From: Labedaea rhizosphaerae
GTDB taxonomy: Bacteria; Actinomycetota; Actinomycetes; Mycobacteriales; Pseudonocardiaceae
NCBI RefSeq assembly: GCF_004362825.1
Contig: NZ_SNXZ01000001.1
Span: 1,240,001-1,304,000, forward strand
Direction of reading: 5' to 3'
Length of the DNA stretch: 64,000 bases
Part shown: in pieces, positions 32,528-41,777 of the stretch
Layout: each line of letters starts with the position of its first letter
Position numbering within the stretch: the first letter of the stretch is position 1
Notes under the pieces: model-generated
What the model saw: the letters and a program-made list of their open reading frames with translations, nothing else
The model's database searches: none
What the model was told of the DNA's origin: nothing
Program-made: the position numbers and the translations under genes

Positions 32528-32913
32528 CCGCGGGCTATTCGGGAACCCCGCTGCCGCGCAAGCTCGGCGTCAAGCCCGGCTCACGCGTGCTGGTGGTCGG
32601 CGCGCCCGACGGCTTCCAGCTGGACGCGCCCCACCACAGCCGCCCCGGACGCGAGCCCTACGACGTCCAGCTGATCTTCTGCGGTTCGTTCGCGCGGCTG
32701 CGCGCGGTGTGGCCGAAGGCGGTCGAGCGGATGACGACGGCGGGCGGCATCTGGATCGCCTGGCCGAAGAAGGCGTCGAAGGTGCCGACCGACCTGACCG
32801 ACGACGTCGTTCGCGAACACGCCCTGGCCGAGGGCCTGGTCGACGTGAAGGTCTGCGCGATCGACGCCACCTGGTCCGGTTTGAAGCTTGTTCGCCGAAT
32901 CGCCGACAGGTGA
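32524..32913 (+). CDS. DUF3052 family protein
   Basis: A 129-residue cytosolic protein of the DUF3052 type: LPRKLGVKPGSRVLVVGAPDGF at the start, a DVQLIFC strand, and AGGIWIAWPKKASKVPTDLTDD in the middle. The WPK(K/R)-S phrase is characteristic. Function unknown. Its ATG overlaps the stop of the endonuclease gene, giving translational coupling. Confidence 0.85.
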   Translation: MTAGYSGTPLPRKLGVKPGSRVLVVGAPDGFQLDAPHHSRPGREPYDVQLIFCGSFARLRAVWPKAVERMTTAGGIWIAWPKKASKVPTDLTDDVVREHALAEGLVDVKVCAIDATWSGLKLVRRIADR

Positions 32914-32940
32914 CTGCTTGCGCCGCTACGATCACCCGCT

Positions 32941-33408
32941 GTGCACAACGACCCTGCTCTGGCTGAAGCCGCCAACCGCGCCCGTTTCATCACCACGATC
33001 GTCGTGGGGGTGAGCCTCCTGCTCGACGTGTTCGCCGCGTTCGTCGGCGGTGACCCGGGCACGGAGCGCAACGGCATGCTCATGGCGGTCGTCGGGTGTG
33101 TGATCGCGACGAGCGTCGTGTTCGCCATGCCGGCCATGTGCTTCTACTACACGTTCATGGCGCGCCGGGCGGGCACCGCGCGCAAGCCGGTGACGGCGAG
33201 CTTCCTGATCCTCAACGCGGTGATGCCGCTCTCCGGCGTCATCCCGGCCTGGATCATCGCGCTGGCACTCGGCCTGCGGGTGATCGGCATCGCCGCGGCC
33301 GTCGCCACCGTGCTGGCCGCCGCTCTGCTCTGGCCGACCGAGAAGCGGCTGGACCTGGTCGTCCGCGGCGAGGCGAAGGTGCTCTTCCCGGTCCAGAGCC
33401 CCGCGTGA
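32941..33408 (+). CDS. Small four-helix membrane protein
   Basis: A 155-residue protein with four hydrophobic helices (FITTIVVGVSLLLDVFAAFV; MLMAVVGCVIATSVVFAMPAM; ASFLILNAVMPLSGVIPAWIIALALG; VIGIAAAVATVLAAALLW) and a charged C-terminal tail. It starts with GTG 27 bp after DUF3052. The next gene begins in a GTGA overlap and has a similar plan and a similar tail (WP-x2-x-R/K-x-D), so the two look like diverged tandem copies. Function unknown. Confidence 0.75.
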   Translation: MHNDPALAEAANRARFITTIVVGVSLLLDVFAAFVGGDPGTERNGMLMAVVGCVIATSVVFAMPAMCFYYTFMARRAGTARKPVTASFLILNAVMPLSGVIPAWIIALALGLRVIGIAAAVATVLAAALLWPTEKRLDLVVRGEAKVLFPVQSPA

Positions 33409-33917
33409 CCGCCGCAGAGGAGCCGGACGCAGAGGAGCCGGACGCAGAGGAGCCGGACGCAGAGGAGCCGGACCTGGTGCGCGCGGTCCGCGCCGCGCGG
33501 TTCGCCGCCACGCTCGGCATCGGAGTCGGCCTGCTGATCGACGCCTTCGTCGCGTTCACGAGGTCGTGGGACCTCGAAACCGCGCCCTGGGCCGTGGTGC
33601 CGGTCCTGTCGGTCGGGTGGACGCTGGCCCTGCTCGCCGATCACCGCCAACGGTGCCAGGACCCGGCGGAGCGCCGGGTACCGAGCCCGGCCGGTGTGCT
33701 GCTGTACGTGTCCGGCAAGTTGTGGCCGATCGCCGTGTGCACTCTCGTGACGATCGGGGCGTGGAACTGGGTCGTCGCCGCCGGTTCGTTCGTGTCCGGC
33801 GTCTTCTGCGCGGCGATCTGGTGGCCGCGGCAGGCCCGGATGGACCGAGTCCTCAGCGGCGAGCGCCGCTCCGCGTTCGCGACCGAACGGCCGGCGGCGA
33901 AGGTCAGCCGGAAGTGA
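33405..33917 (+). CDS. Small membrane protein with acidic repeat N-terminus
   Basis: A 170-residue protein. Residues 4-23 are four copies of Glu-Glu-Pro-Asp-Ala, encoded by 15-bp tandem repeats; four hydrophobic helices follow. The second helix pair and tail (WWPRQARMDRVLSGE) resemble the preceding gene (LWPTEKRLDLVVRGE), suggesting duplication. The GTG overlaps the previous stop as GTGA. The end overlaps the converging GT87 gene by 14 bp. Function unknown. Confidence 0.75.
   Translation: MTAAEEPDAEEPDAEEPDAEEPDLVRAVRAARFAATLGIGVGLLIDAFVAFTRSWDLETAPWAVVPVLSVGWTLALLADHRQRCQDPAERRVPSPAGVLLYVSGKLWPIAVCTLVTIGAWNWVVAAGSFVSGVFCAAIWWPRQARMDRVLSGERRSAFATERPAAKVSRK
33414..33473 (+). repeat. Four perfect 15-bp tandem repeats
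   Basis: GCAGAGGAGCCGGAC occurs four times in tandem near the 5' end of the small membrane protein gene, encoding Glu-Glu-Pro-Asp-Ala units. Identity is 100% between copies, so it is probably recent and variable between strains. Confidence 0.92.
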
Positions 33918-35481
33918 CCTCGGCCGGTTCCCGTCGCGCTCGGCGTGGTGGGGCCAGGCGGACGACGTCCTCGGCGTCTTCGAGCACACCGCCCGCCGGA
34001 TCGTCGTCGCCGCTCGCGCGCACCACGTCGTGCTCCGGGCGGTAGATCTCCCGGATGATCAGCACGCACAGCCCCACCACTGCGAGGTCGCGCAGCACCA
34101 CCGCACCCAGGAACCAGTCCTGCGGCAAGCCCTTGTGGTCCTCGCCCAGGTAGAACATCATGCGCGGCACCCAGACCAGGGCGTCGATCGTCATCCACGC
34201 GAGCAGCGGCTTCCAGCGCGGGATGGCGAGCACGGCCAACGGCACCAGCCACAACGAGTACTGCGGGCTCCACACCTTGTTCGTCAGCAGGAATGCCGCC
34301 ACCACGAGGAAAGCCAGCTGCGCGAAGCGCGGCCGGCGTTTCGCGGACAGGCCGACCCACGCGATCGCGGCGCAGCACACCAGGAACAGCACCAGGCTGA
34401 CGGCGTTCAGGATGGTCGGCGCTTCCCACGGCATCAGGTCGGGCCGGTCGAAGCCGGACCACCCGGTGAAGTACTCGATCACGTTGTAGAGCGAGTCCGG
34501 GTCCGCGCCGCGGTCGGTGTTGCGCCGGAAGAACTCGCCCCAGCCCTCGTGGAAGAGCTCGTAGATCGGGAAGTTCACCACGGCCCACGTGAGCGCGGTC
34601 GTGCCCGCGGCGATGCCCCACTGCTTGACCTTGCCCGCGCGCACACACAACACGAGCAACGCGCCGAGCAGGAACAACGGGTAGAGCTTCGCCGCGACAC
34701 CGAGCCCGAACAACACGCCGGCGAGCGCCGGTTTTCGCCGCGCCCACGCCAGCATCCCGGTCGCCGCGAACGCCGTGGCCAGCGTGTCGAAGTTGGTGAA
34801 CGCGTGCACCAGCACCAGCGGCGAGACCGCCACCAGGATCGCGTCCCACGGTCTGCGCCGCGCCGTGCGCGCCACCGCCCAGACGGTCACGAGCCAGGCC
34901 AGCGCCAGCCAGAACGCCGTGATGTCGAAGTAGACCGCGACCGTGATCCCGGTCGGCAGCCAGCCCAGTTCGGCGAAGTGCGTCCACCCCTGGGCGAGCT
35001 TGGCGTTGACCCACTGGAACATCCCGGTCAGCACCGGGTACTCCATGTACCGGATGTGCTGGGTGGGTTTGCCCTGGTCGTCGTACCAATAGGACTTGTA
35101 GGGGAAGCCGCCCTTGTCCAGCTGTTCGGCCGAGTACAGCGGCACGACGTCCGAGTAGCACATCGCCACGTATGGCCGGTTCGCCCGCCAGTCGAGCTGG
35201 GTGACGCCGTTGTCGTCGGTGTACTGCTGGATGCACGACGCCTTGCCGAACCAGCTGAACACCAACGCGAGCAGCGCGAACGCCAGCGCTATCCGCAGCG
35301 GGCTCCAGAACCAGTGCCGGCCCACTGCCGCGTGCCGGCCGAGCGGGCCGCCGACCGGGGTGCTGGCATGCCGGGCGAGCGTCTCGCTCCAGGTCGGGAC
35401 GATCCGCTCGTGGTGGTCGAGGAAGTCCGTGTCCGCCACTTCCGCGGCCGCCGCCCCGACGCTGCGCTGCTCCTCCGGCAC
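33904..35481 (-). CDS. GT87-type polyprenol-phosphate-dependent glycosyltransferase
   Basis: A 525-residue membrane glycosyltransferase of the GT-C/GT87 type, positional homologue of M. tuberculosis Rv0051. It has about ten to eleven helices, a first extracytoplasmic loop with the YMEYPVLTGMFQW phrase, and later LTNKVWSPQYSLWLVPL, which is typical of these alpha-mannosyltransferase-like enzymes. The donor would be a polyprenyl-phosphate sugar used on the outer face of the membrane. GTG start. It follows PBP1A in the same direction with a 50-bp gap, consistent with envelope polymer assembly. Exact product unknown. Confidence 0.85.
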   Translation of the reverse strand: MPEEQRSVGAAAAEVADTDFLDHHERIVPTWSETLARHASTPVGGPLGRHAAVGRHWFWSPLRIALAFALLALVFSWFGKASCIQQYTDDNGVTQLDWRANRPYVAMCYSDVVPLYSAEQLDKGGFPYKSYWYDDQGKPTQHIRYMEYPVLTGMFQWVNAKLAQGWTHFAELGWLPTGITVAVYFDITAFWLALAWLVTVWAVARTARRRPWDAILVAVSPLVLVHAFTNFDTLATAFAATGMLAWARRKPALAGVLFGLGVAAKLYPLFLLGALLVLCVRAGKVKQWGIAAGTTALTWAVVNFPIYELFHEGWGEFFRRNTDRGADPDSLYNVIEYFTGWSGFDRPDLMPWEAPTILNAVSLVLFLVCCAAIAWVGLSAKRRPRFAQLAFLVVAAFLLTNKVWSPQYSLWLVPLAVLAIPRWKPLLAWMTIDALVWVPRMMFYLGEDHKGLPQDWFLGAVVLRDLAVVGLCVLIIREIYRPEHDVVRASGDDDPAGGVLEDAEDVVRLAPPRRARREPAEVTSG

Positions 35482-35531
35482 GGCGGGGATGCTACGGGTA
35501 TCGGTGTTGGGTCAGTGTCGCGTGTGGCCGA

Positions 35532-38222
35532 TCAACCGCCTGGTGTCCCGTGGCCGGGGCCGCCACCGCCTTGCGGGGGATCCGTGGTGGTGGTCCCGCT
35601 GGTCGGGCAGCCCAGGAAGCCGCACGGCTCGGTCGGCGTGGTGGTCGTGGTGCGGCCCGGGTGACCGCCGCCGCCGTGCTTGCGCGTCGTGGTGGTGGTC
35701 GTCGTGTCGGACTGCGTCTGGCTCGAGCTCGACTGCGTCGAGGTGAACGTGCTGTCCGGCGCCTCCGACGCGCCCTTGCCGATCGGCACGTACAAGCCCC
35801 AGGCGGGGTCGTTCTTGCCCTTGAGGTACTTGTCCATGAACGACTGCCAGATGTGACCGGGCAGCCCGGAGCCGTAGATCGGCTTGCCCTGACCGTTCAC
35901 GATCGGCTCGTTCTTCTGCGCCGTCATGGACACCGCGGTCGAGATCGACTGCGTGTAGCCCACCATCCAGGCCTTCGCGTTCTGGTTGGCGTTGGCGGCG
36001 GTGTTGCCGTCCTGAAACTGCTGGGTACCGGTCTTGCCCGCGCAGTCGTGCGGCTTGTCGCACGGGATGTGCGACGACTCGGGGATCGGTCGCAGCGACT
36101 CGGTCACGTTGCGCGCGATCTGCGAGTTCAGCGCCGCGTCCTGGCTGAACGCCGGCGTGCCGTCGTCGTTGAACTGCTTGATCAACTGGCCGTCGGCGCT
36201 GAAGATCTTGGAAACCAGGTGCGGGGTGCGCCGGGTCCCGCCGTTGGCGAAGGTCGAGTAGGCCGCCGCCATGTCGAGGGTGCGAACCTGCGTCTTGCCA
36301 CCGCCGATGGAGATGTTGCCGTCCGGCTCGTTCAGCAAGGGCTTCATGGTGTAGCTGCCGTCGTCGTGCGCGTCGCCCCACGGGATCTGCTTGGGGATGC
36401 CGGCCTCCTGCGCCGCCTGCACCACCGGCTTCACGCCGGTCGTGTTGAGCACCATGTCGTAGAAGACGGTGTTCACCGAGCGCTTCATGGCCAGGGCGAC
36501 CGTGCAGTCCTTGCCGCAACTGCTGTTCGGACCCGCGTTGTGCACCGGCGTCGCACGGCCGGGGAACTTGCGCCCGTCGGAGCCGTCGTAGGTCTCGCCG
36601 AGCCCCTTGCCCTGCTTGAGCAGCGCCACGAGGTCGAACGGCTTGAACGAGGAGCCCGGCTCCTGGATCGCCCACGCGTAGTCGTAGTCCTCGGTGCCGC
36701 CGTAGTAGGCCTTGATCGCGCCGGTGTTCGGCTCGACGGCGACCAGGGCGGGCCGCAGGTTCTTCGGTTCGTTGGCCATGACCTCCTTGACCGACTGCTC
36801 CGCGTACTTCTGCGCGTTGCGGTCGATGGTGGTCTGGATGGTCAGGCCCTGGCGCTGGATGTCGTCCTCGGTCATGCCCAGGTCGATCTCGACCTCCTGC
36901 AGCACCCGCTTCTGGATCAACGCCATGTCGCCGGTGAGCGCCTTGGTCTTCGACTTGGACTTGTCGACCATCTTCGGCAGTTGCGCCGCGGACCGCTCGG
37001 CCGGGCTGAGCCAGTTGTTGGCGACCATCTGGTTCATCACGTAGTTCCACCGCTTGGCGACGTAGGCCTGGTCGCCGGAACGGCTCGGGCCCTGGATCAT
37101 GCCGGCCAGCAACGCGGCTTGCGGGGTGGTGAGCTTGCCGACGTCGACCCCGAAGTACGCCTGCGCCGCGGCCTGGATGCCGTTGGCGCCACGACCGAAG
37201 TAGATCGTGTTCAGGTACGCGGTGATGATGTCCTTCTTGTCGTACGTCTTGCTCATCTTGTAGGCCTTGACGACCTCGAGCGCCTTGCGCGTGAGCGTGT
37301 GCTGCTCGTTCTCGCTGGCCTTCTTGATGTACTGCTGGGTGATCGTCGAACCACCGCCGACGCCGCCGGTCGCCTGGTTGTAGGCGGCGGCCAGGATGCC
37401 GGTGATGTCGAAGCCGGAGTTGGTCTCGAAGGTCGAGTCCTCGGCCGCGTAGACCGCGTGCAGCACGTTCTGCGGGATGTCCTTGTACTCGACCATCTTC
37501 CGGTTCGAGCCGACCGGCGCGATCTTGGTCATCACCGTCTTGCCGTCGCCCCACAGGAGCGTGATGGCCTGGCCCTCGCGGTCGGCCACGCTCTTGGGCG
37601 TCGGCACGTCCACGGTCTGGTACGCGATGAAGAACCCCACGATGGGGCCGATGATCATCACCGCGATCATCGCGTACGCGGTGCGCCGCACCCGGCGCCA
37701 GATCCGGCGGCGGCGCAAGCGCTTGTCGTCGGCGGTCAACGCGGGCAGCTCACGGCTTTCCGGGCCGCTGTCGTAGGCGTCGACCGCCTCGTCGAGGGCG
37801 GGTTCGCGGTGGGTGAGCAGCGCGGGCTCGGGGCGCAACGCCGGGTCGGCCTTGGGCAGCATCTCGGTCGGACCGTCCGGGCCGCCGGGCATCGGGGTAC
37901 CCGGGGGCGGGCCACCGGGGCGGCCGCCGCGCGGCGGGCCCGCGGGCGGGCGCGGCGCGCCACGGCCGGGTGTCTGTTGGCCACGCGGCGGCACGGGCAC
38001 GTGACGCGTGCGGCCACCATCCGCGGGCTCGTCGGTCGGCCACGCGGGCTTGCTCGCGGAGGGGCGAGCGCCACCGCCAGGCGAACCGCCACCGTCGTCG
38101 TCCCAGCTCGGGCTCCAGAAGCCGGTCCGCTCCTGGGGCTCCTCACGACGCTTGCGGTGGTCCTCGTCGGTGGGCCATGCCGGCTCGCCCGACCGGCGCC
38201 GGCGTTCCTCGTCCTCGTTCAC
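35532..38222 (-). CDS. Bifunctional class A penicillin-binding protein (PonA1-like)
   Basis: An 896-residue peptidoglycan synthase. Residues 1-180 are a cytoplasmic Pro/Gly/Arg-rich tail; the membrane anchor is about 181-203. The GT51 glycosyltransferase domain has the catalytic Glu in AAEDSTFETNSG (about residue 260) and GGSTITQQYIKK. The transpeptidase has SSFK (Ser about 523), SVN (about 581) and KTGT (about 729). The tail is a Thr/Gly/Pro-rich extracellular extension, as in mycobacterial PonA1. The GTG at 38222 has GGAGG 7 nt upstream. Position next to DUF5318 and GT87 matches the Rv0049-Rv0051 region. Confidence 0.95.
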   Translation of the reverse strand: MNEDEERRRRSGEPAWPTDEDHRKRREEPQERTGFWSPSWDDDGGGSPGGGARPSASKPAWPTDEPADGGRTRHVPVPPRGQQTPGRGAPRPPAGPPRGGRPGGPPPGTPMPGGPDGPTEMLPKADPALRPEPALLTHREPALDEAVDAYDSGPESRELPALTADDKRLRRRRIWRRVRRTAYAMIAVMIIGPIVGFFIAYQTVDVPTPKSVADREGQAITLLWGDGKTVMTKIAPVGSNRKMVEYKDIPQNVLHAVYAAEDSTFETNSGFDITGILAAAYNQATGGVGGGSTITQQYIKKASENEQHTLTRKALEVVKAYKMSKTYDKKDIITAYLNTIYFGRGANGIQAAAQAYFGVDVGKLTTPQAALLAGMIQGPSRSGDQAYVAKRWNYVMNQMVANNWLSPAERSAAQLPKMVDKSKSKTKALTGDMALIQKRVLQEVEIDLGMTEDDIQRQGLTIQTTIDRNAQKYAEQSVKEVMANEPKNLRPALVAVEPNTGAIKAYYGGTEDYDYAWAIQEPGSSFKPFDLVALLKQGKGLGETYDGSDGRKFPGRATPVHNAGPNSSCGKDCTVALAMKRSVNTVFYDMVLNTTGVKPVVQAAQEAGIPKQIPWGDAHDDGSYTMKPLLNEPDGNISIGGGKTQVRTLDMAAAYSTFANGGTRRTPHLVSKIFSADGQLIKQFNDDGTPAFSQDAALNSQIARNVTESLRPIPESSHIPCDKPHDCAGKTGTQQFQDGNTAANANQNAKAWMVGYTQSISTAVSMTAQKNEPIVNGQGKPIYGSGLPGHIWQSFMDKYLKGKNDPAWGLYVPIGKGASEAPDSTFTSTQSSSSQTQSDTTTTTTTRKHGGGGHPGRTTTTTPTEPCGFLGCPTSGTTTTDPPQGGGGPGHGTPGG

Positions 38223-38289
38223 GAAAGAGCCTCCGTGGGCACGCCCGTGGGCGTGTTTGTACTCAGTGACCTGCGCAGATGTGTGCGGT

Positions 38290-38694
38290 TCACTCTGCGG
38301 CCGTCCTCCTGCGGGGCTTTGGATCACGCAGACCCCGCGTTCCCAGGACGTATGACTGCACCAGGTGGTTCCATGCGCAGGTGCGGCAGACCTCGACCAC
38401 GTAGACGGTGAACTCCTCGAAGAGAGTCGCCATCCGGGCGAGTTCCTCCGGGGCACGTGCCGAACCGGAGGCGTGTTTGAGCGCGTCGCCGTAGACCCAC
38501 GCGACGTTGGTGAGGGGTTCCTTGCGGCAGACCGGGCACGTCAAGTCGGTCGGCTGGCCGTGGAACTTCGCGGCGCGCAGCAGGTACGGGCTCGCGTCGC
38601 ACACGTCCATGGTGCCGACCCGGCCCGAGTAGACCTCGGCGAGCAGCGACCTGCGCTGCAACGCGTAGTCCACCACCTGCCGTTGCGTTCGCAC
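38290..38694 (-). CDS. DUF5318 family protein
   Basis: A 134-residue protein, homologue of M. tuberculosis Rv0049 by position and sequence type. It has an N-terminal QRQVVDYALQRRSLLAEV helix and two Cys pairs (CPVC near residue 53; CRTC near 103) that could bind one zinc ion. Upstream of and codirectional with the PBP1A gene, 67 bp apart. Role unknown, but conserved linkage with PBP1A suggests envelope biology. Confidence 0.88.
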   Translation of the reverse strand: MRTQRQVVDYALQRRSLLAEVYSGRVGTMDVCDASPYLLRAAKFHGQPTDLTCPVCRKEPLTNVAWVYGDALKHASGSARAPEELARMATLFEEFTVYVVEVCRTCAWNHLVQSYVLGTRGLRDPKPRRRTAAE

Positions 38695-38829
38695 GCATCC
38701 AGAGTACGGGCTGACGCCAGTGCTGCGGTCGGGCCGTCAGCTGCCGACCGGGGCCGCGGGCTCGGGACCAGGGCATCCGCGCCCGCGTGGCGATTCACAC
38801 AGCGCGATCCGCTGTACAGCCGCTTGATG

Positions 38830-38866
38830 TATCGCAACGATATAGTGGCCGAGTAGATCGCAACGA
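38830..38866. promoter_or_regulatory. Probable PadR operator
   Basis: TATCG-CAA-CGATA (38830-38842) is a perfect inverted repeat, and ATCGCAACGA recurs at 38857-38866, so the same half-sites appear twice within 37 bp. It lies 14-51 bp before the PadR start, where the promoter should be. Confidence 0.65.
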
Positions 38867-38880
38867 CACCGAAAGGGGTC

Positions 38881-39441
38881 ATGATGCTCGAGTTCGCCAT
38901 CCTCGGGCTGTTGCACGAGACCCCGATGCACGGCTATGAGCTGCGCAAACGTCTGTACGACACGCTCGGCACGCTGCGCACGTTCTCCTACGGCTCGCTG
39001 TACCCGACCCTGCGTCGGCTGCTGCGTGCCGGCCTGATCGCCGAGGAAGGCGAGGCGCAGGAGGGCGACGAGCGAGCGCGCACGTGGGGCAAGCGGGCGA
39101 AGCGGGTTTACAAGCTCACCGCCGAAGGCAAGGAGCGCTTCACCGACCTGCTCGCCGACGCCGGCCCGAACGCGTGGGACGACGAGGGTTTCGGCGTTCA
39201 CGTCGCGTTCTTCTCGCGCACGCCGGCGGAGATCAGGATGCGCATCCTCGAGGGCCGCAGGCGCCGGGTCGAGGAGCGCCGGGAGGGGTTGCGGTCGTCG
39301 CTGGCCCGTGCGGGCGAGCAGATCGACCGCTACACCCGCGAGCTGCAACGGCTCGGGCTCGAGTCCAGCGAGCGGGAAGTGCGCTGGCTGAACGAACTGA
39401 TCGCACGCGAACAGCGCGAACAACGGCACACGGAAGACTGA
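38881..39441 (+). CDS. PadR-family regulator
   Basis: A 186-residue PadR regulator, positional homologue of M. tuberculosis Rv0047c. The winged helix is at the N-terminus ([42 protein letters not shown]), followed by the C-terminal helical dimerisation domain of the long PadR type. AAAGGGG precedes the ATG. It is 17 bp upstream of ino1, so it probably autoregulates and controls inositol synthesis; in mycobacteria the two genes are also paired. Confidence 0.92.
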   Translation: MMLEFAILGLLHETPMHGYELRKRLYDTLGTLRTFSYGSLYPTLRRLLRAGLIAEEGEAQEGDERARTWGKRAKRVYKLTAEGKERFTDLLADAGPNAWDDEGFGVHVAFFSRTPAEIRMRILEGRRRRVEERREGLRSSLARAGEQIDRYTRELQRLGLESSEREVRWLNELIAREQREQRHTED

Positions 39442-39458
39442 CGAGAAGGAGAACCGGC

Positions 39459-40565
39459 ATGGGCGAGGACCGCCGGAAGAGCACAGATCGCACGGTGCGG
39501 GTGGCCGTCGTCGGCGTCGGCAACTGCGCGGCGTCCCTTGTGCAGGGCGTGCACTACTACCGCGACGCCGACCCGGAGACCAGGGTGCCCGGCCTCATGC
39601 ACGTGCAGTTCGGCGACTACCACGTCCGCGACGTCGAGTTCGTCGCCGCGTTCGACGTGGACGCCAAGAAGGTCGGCCGCGACCTGTCCGAGGCGATCGT
39701 GGCCAGCGAGAACAACACGATCAAGATCTGCGACGTGCCGCCCATGGGCGTGACCGTGCAGCGCGGGCCCACCTTCGACGGCCTCGGCGAGTACTACCGC
39801 GAGATCATCGACGAGTCCGACGAGCAGCCCGTCGACGTGGTCGCCGCGTTGCGCGAGGCGAAGGTCGACGTGCTCGTGTCGTACCTGCCGGTCGGCTCGG
39901 AAGAGGCGGACCGCTTCTACGCGCAGTGCGCGCTGGACGCGAAGGTCGCCTTCGTCAACGCGCTGCCGGTGTTCATCGCCTCGGACCCGGAGTGGGCCCA
40001 GAAGTTCGTCGACGCGGGCGTGCCGATCGTCGGCGACGACATCAAGTCCCAGGTCGGCGCGACCATCACGCACCGGGTCATGGCGAAGCTGTTCGAGGAC
40101 CGCGGGGTGGAGTTGCTGCGCACGTACCAGCTCAACTTCGGCGGCAACATGGACTTCATGAACATGTTGGAGCGCAAGCGGCTCCAGTCGAAGAAGATCT
40201 CCAAGACCCAGTCGGTCACCTCGCAGATCCCGCACGAGATGGCCAAGGCGGACGTCCACATCGGACCGTCGGACCACGTGCCGTGGCTCGACGACCGCAA
40301 GTGGGCCTACGTGCGGCTGGAGGGCCGCTCGTTCGGCGACACCCCGCTGAACCTGGAGTACAAGCTCGAGGTCTGGGACTCGCCCAACTCGGCCGGCGTG
40401 ATCATCGACGCCGTGCGTGCGGCGAAGATCGCCCTGGACCGCGGCATCGCGGGCCCGATCCTGTCCGCGTCGAGCTACTTCATGAAGTCCCCGCCGGAGC
40501 AGTACTCCGACTCGGTCGCGCGTGACGCCGTCGAGAAGTTCATCGCCGGCGAGGTCGAGCGGTAG
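39459..40565 (+). CDS. ino1: Inositol-3-phosphate synthase
   Basis: A 368-residue NAD-dependent enzyme converting glucose 6-phosphate to 1L-myo-inositol 1-phosphate, the entry to phosphatidylinositol and mycothiol in actinobacteria. NAD-binding motif [16 protein letters not shown] near residue 15; conserved [13 protein letters not shown] near 190 and [12 protein letters not shown] near 215; [18 protein letters not shown] near 270; [22 protein letters not shown] near 310. The archaeal/actinobacterial short form, not the 500-residue eukaryotic one. AGAAGGAG precedes the ATG. A perfect hairpin follows 9 bp after the stop. Confidence 0.95.
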   Translation: MGEDRRKSTDRTVRVAVVGVGNCAASLVQGVHYYRDADPETRVPGLMHVQFGDYHVRDVEFVAAFDVDAKKVGRDLSEAIVASENNTIKICDVPPMGVTVQRGPTFDGLGEYYREIIDESDEQPVDVVAALREAKVDVLVSYLPVGSEEADRFYAQCALDAKVAFVNALPVFIASDPEWAQKFVDAGVPIVGDDIKSQVGATITHRVMAKLFEDRGVELLRTYQLNFGGNMDFMNMLERKRLQSKKISKTQSVTSQIPHEMAKADVHIGPSDHVPWLDDRKWAYVRLEGRSFGDTPLNLEYKLEVWDSPNSAGVIIDAVRAAKIALDRGIAGPILSASSYFMKSPPEQYSDSVARDAVEKFIAGEVER

Positions 40566-40574
40566 CACCCGGTG

Positions 40575-40609
40575 CGCCCGGGGCCTAAACCCGAACCTGG
40601 CCCCGGGCG
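40575..40609 (+). terminator. Terminator of padR-ino1
   Basis: CGCCCGGGGCC and GGCCCCGGGCG, perfect 11-base arms, flank a 13-base loop starting 9 bp after the ino1 stop. No U-tract. It shows that the sigma-factor gene begins downstream at 40620 and not at 40572. Confidence 0.8.
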
Positions 40610-40619
40610 TCAGTGTGGT

Positions 40620-41105
40620 GTGCAGCCGGGATTCGAGGAGTTGTTCCACCAGCAGTTCGAGCCGATGAAGCGGCTCGCGTTCCTGCTCGGTGCGGACGAT
40701 GCGGAGAACATCGCGCAGGAGGCGTTCCTGCGCTTGCACCGGCGGTGGCCGGGTTTGCGCGAACCGGACAAGGCGCTGGCGTACCTGCACCGGACGGTCG
40801 TGAACCTGGCCAAGTCGCGGTTGCGGCACCTGCGGGTGGTCCGCCGGGCGCCCCGCGAGGAGCCCGGCCTCGCCGACTCGGCGGAGGTGCACGTGCTCAC
40901 CGGCCTGGTCGGTGGTTCGGTGCGGGCCGCGCTGGCCCAGCTGACCGAGCGGCAACGCCAGGTGCTGGTGCTGCGCTACTGGCTGGGGCTGGACCAGGCG
41001 GCGATCGGCGGTGCGCTCGGCATCGCCGTGGGCACCGTGAAGGCGACGAACTCCCAGGCCCTCGACCGGCTGCGCACCCTGCTGACCACCGAGGAGGTGC
41101 GCTGA
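40620..41105 (+). CDS. SigE-family ECF-type RNA polymerase sigma factor
   Basis: A 161-residue sigma factor. Region 2 is FEELFHQQFEPMKRLAFLLGADDAENIAQEAFLRLHRRW, and region 4 is LTERQRQVLVLRYWLGLDQAAIGGALGIAVGTVKATNSQALDRL. The layout fits the SigE-family ECF group common in Streptomyces and relatives. The GTG at 40620 avoids the ino1 terminator. The stop overlaps the next start (TGATG), and that gene encodes a one-helix membrane protein that is the likely anti-sigma partner. Confidence 0.88.
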   Translation: MQPGFEELFHQQFEPMKRLAFLLGADDAENIAQEAFLRLHRRWPGLREPDKALAYLHRTVVNLAKSRLRHLRVVRRAPREEPGLADSAEVHVLTGLVGGSVRAALAQLTERQRQVLVLRYWLGLDQAAIGGALGIAVGTVKATNSQALDRLRTLLTTEEVR

Positions 41106-41767
41106 TGAACGACCTGGAAACCTTGCTGCGCAAGGAGTTCGACGAGCAGGCGCGGTCGGTCCCGGACTCCGCCGAGCCGTGGCGAGCACTGCAACGACGG
41201 CTCGCCCGCCGTCGCGCGCTGCTGGTCGGCGCGGCCGCGGCGGTGCTGCTGGTCGCGGTCGCGATCGTGGTGCCGCTTACCCGGCACCAGACCCCCATCA
41301 CCCCAGCGACGGCCGCACCCACGAAGCCGTCGCCCACCACCGTTGCGCCGGTCTTCGACCACAACCACCCGGTGCTCCTCGCCGAGGGGGGCCGGGACAA
41401 GGCTTGGGCTTTCATGGTCGGTGACCGGGTCATCTGTGTCGCGATGACCAAGGGCAGCGCCGCCGTCGATCCGCAAAAGGCAGATTGCGCGCCGGATGCC
41501 GCGAATGACTCCAGCGGGCCCAGCCCGGTTCGGACCAGGGCGATCGGGCCGGAAGACGGCCCATTCGGTCACTTCTTGCTGTTCGTGGCGGATGAGGGTG
41601 TCCACGACTTGTCCGTCCGAAGCGGCGACGGCACCGCTGTCACGCTCCGGTTGCTCGGCACGACCCGGCAGCGGCAGTTCTGGGTAGCCGACTTCGGTGG
41701 CAGTCACCAGGGCTTCGGCTACGACGGGATCGATGCGAAGGGAAACCACTTCAGCGCGATCACGTAA
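41105..41767 (+). CDS. Membrane-anchored partner of the sigma factor
   Basis: A 220-residue protein with a short cytoplasmic N-terminus (LETLLRKEFDEQARSVPDSAEPW, typical for proteins encoded beside SigE-family sigma factors), one membrane helix near residues 37-58, a Pro/Thr linker, and an extracytoplasmic domain of about 130 residues with two Cys (VICVAM, KADCAP). No zinc-anti-sigma HxxxCxxC motif is visible. It may sense the envelope and hold the sigma factor; this is inference from the coupled gene pair. Confidence 0.75.
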   Translation: MNDLETLLRKEFDEQARSVPDSAEPWRALQRRLARRRALLVGAAAAVLLVAVAIVVPLTRHQTPITPATAAPTKPSPTTVAPVFDHNHPVLLAEGGRDKAWAFMVGDRVICVAMTKGSAAVDPQKADCAPDAANDSSGPSPVRTRAIGPEDGPFGHFLLFVADEGVHDLSVRSGDGTAVTLRLLGTTRQRQFWVADFGGSHQGFGYDGIDAKGNHFSAIT

Positions 41768-41777
41768 ATTTCGCGCC

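Noticed and set aside
40572-40619. Earlier GTG start for the sigma factor gene
   Set aside because: This stretch is the perfect terminator hairpin of padR-ino1, and the added residues are Pro/Gly-rich with no sigma-factor similarity.
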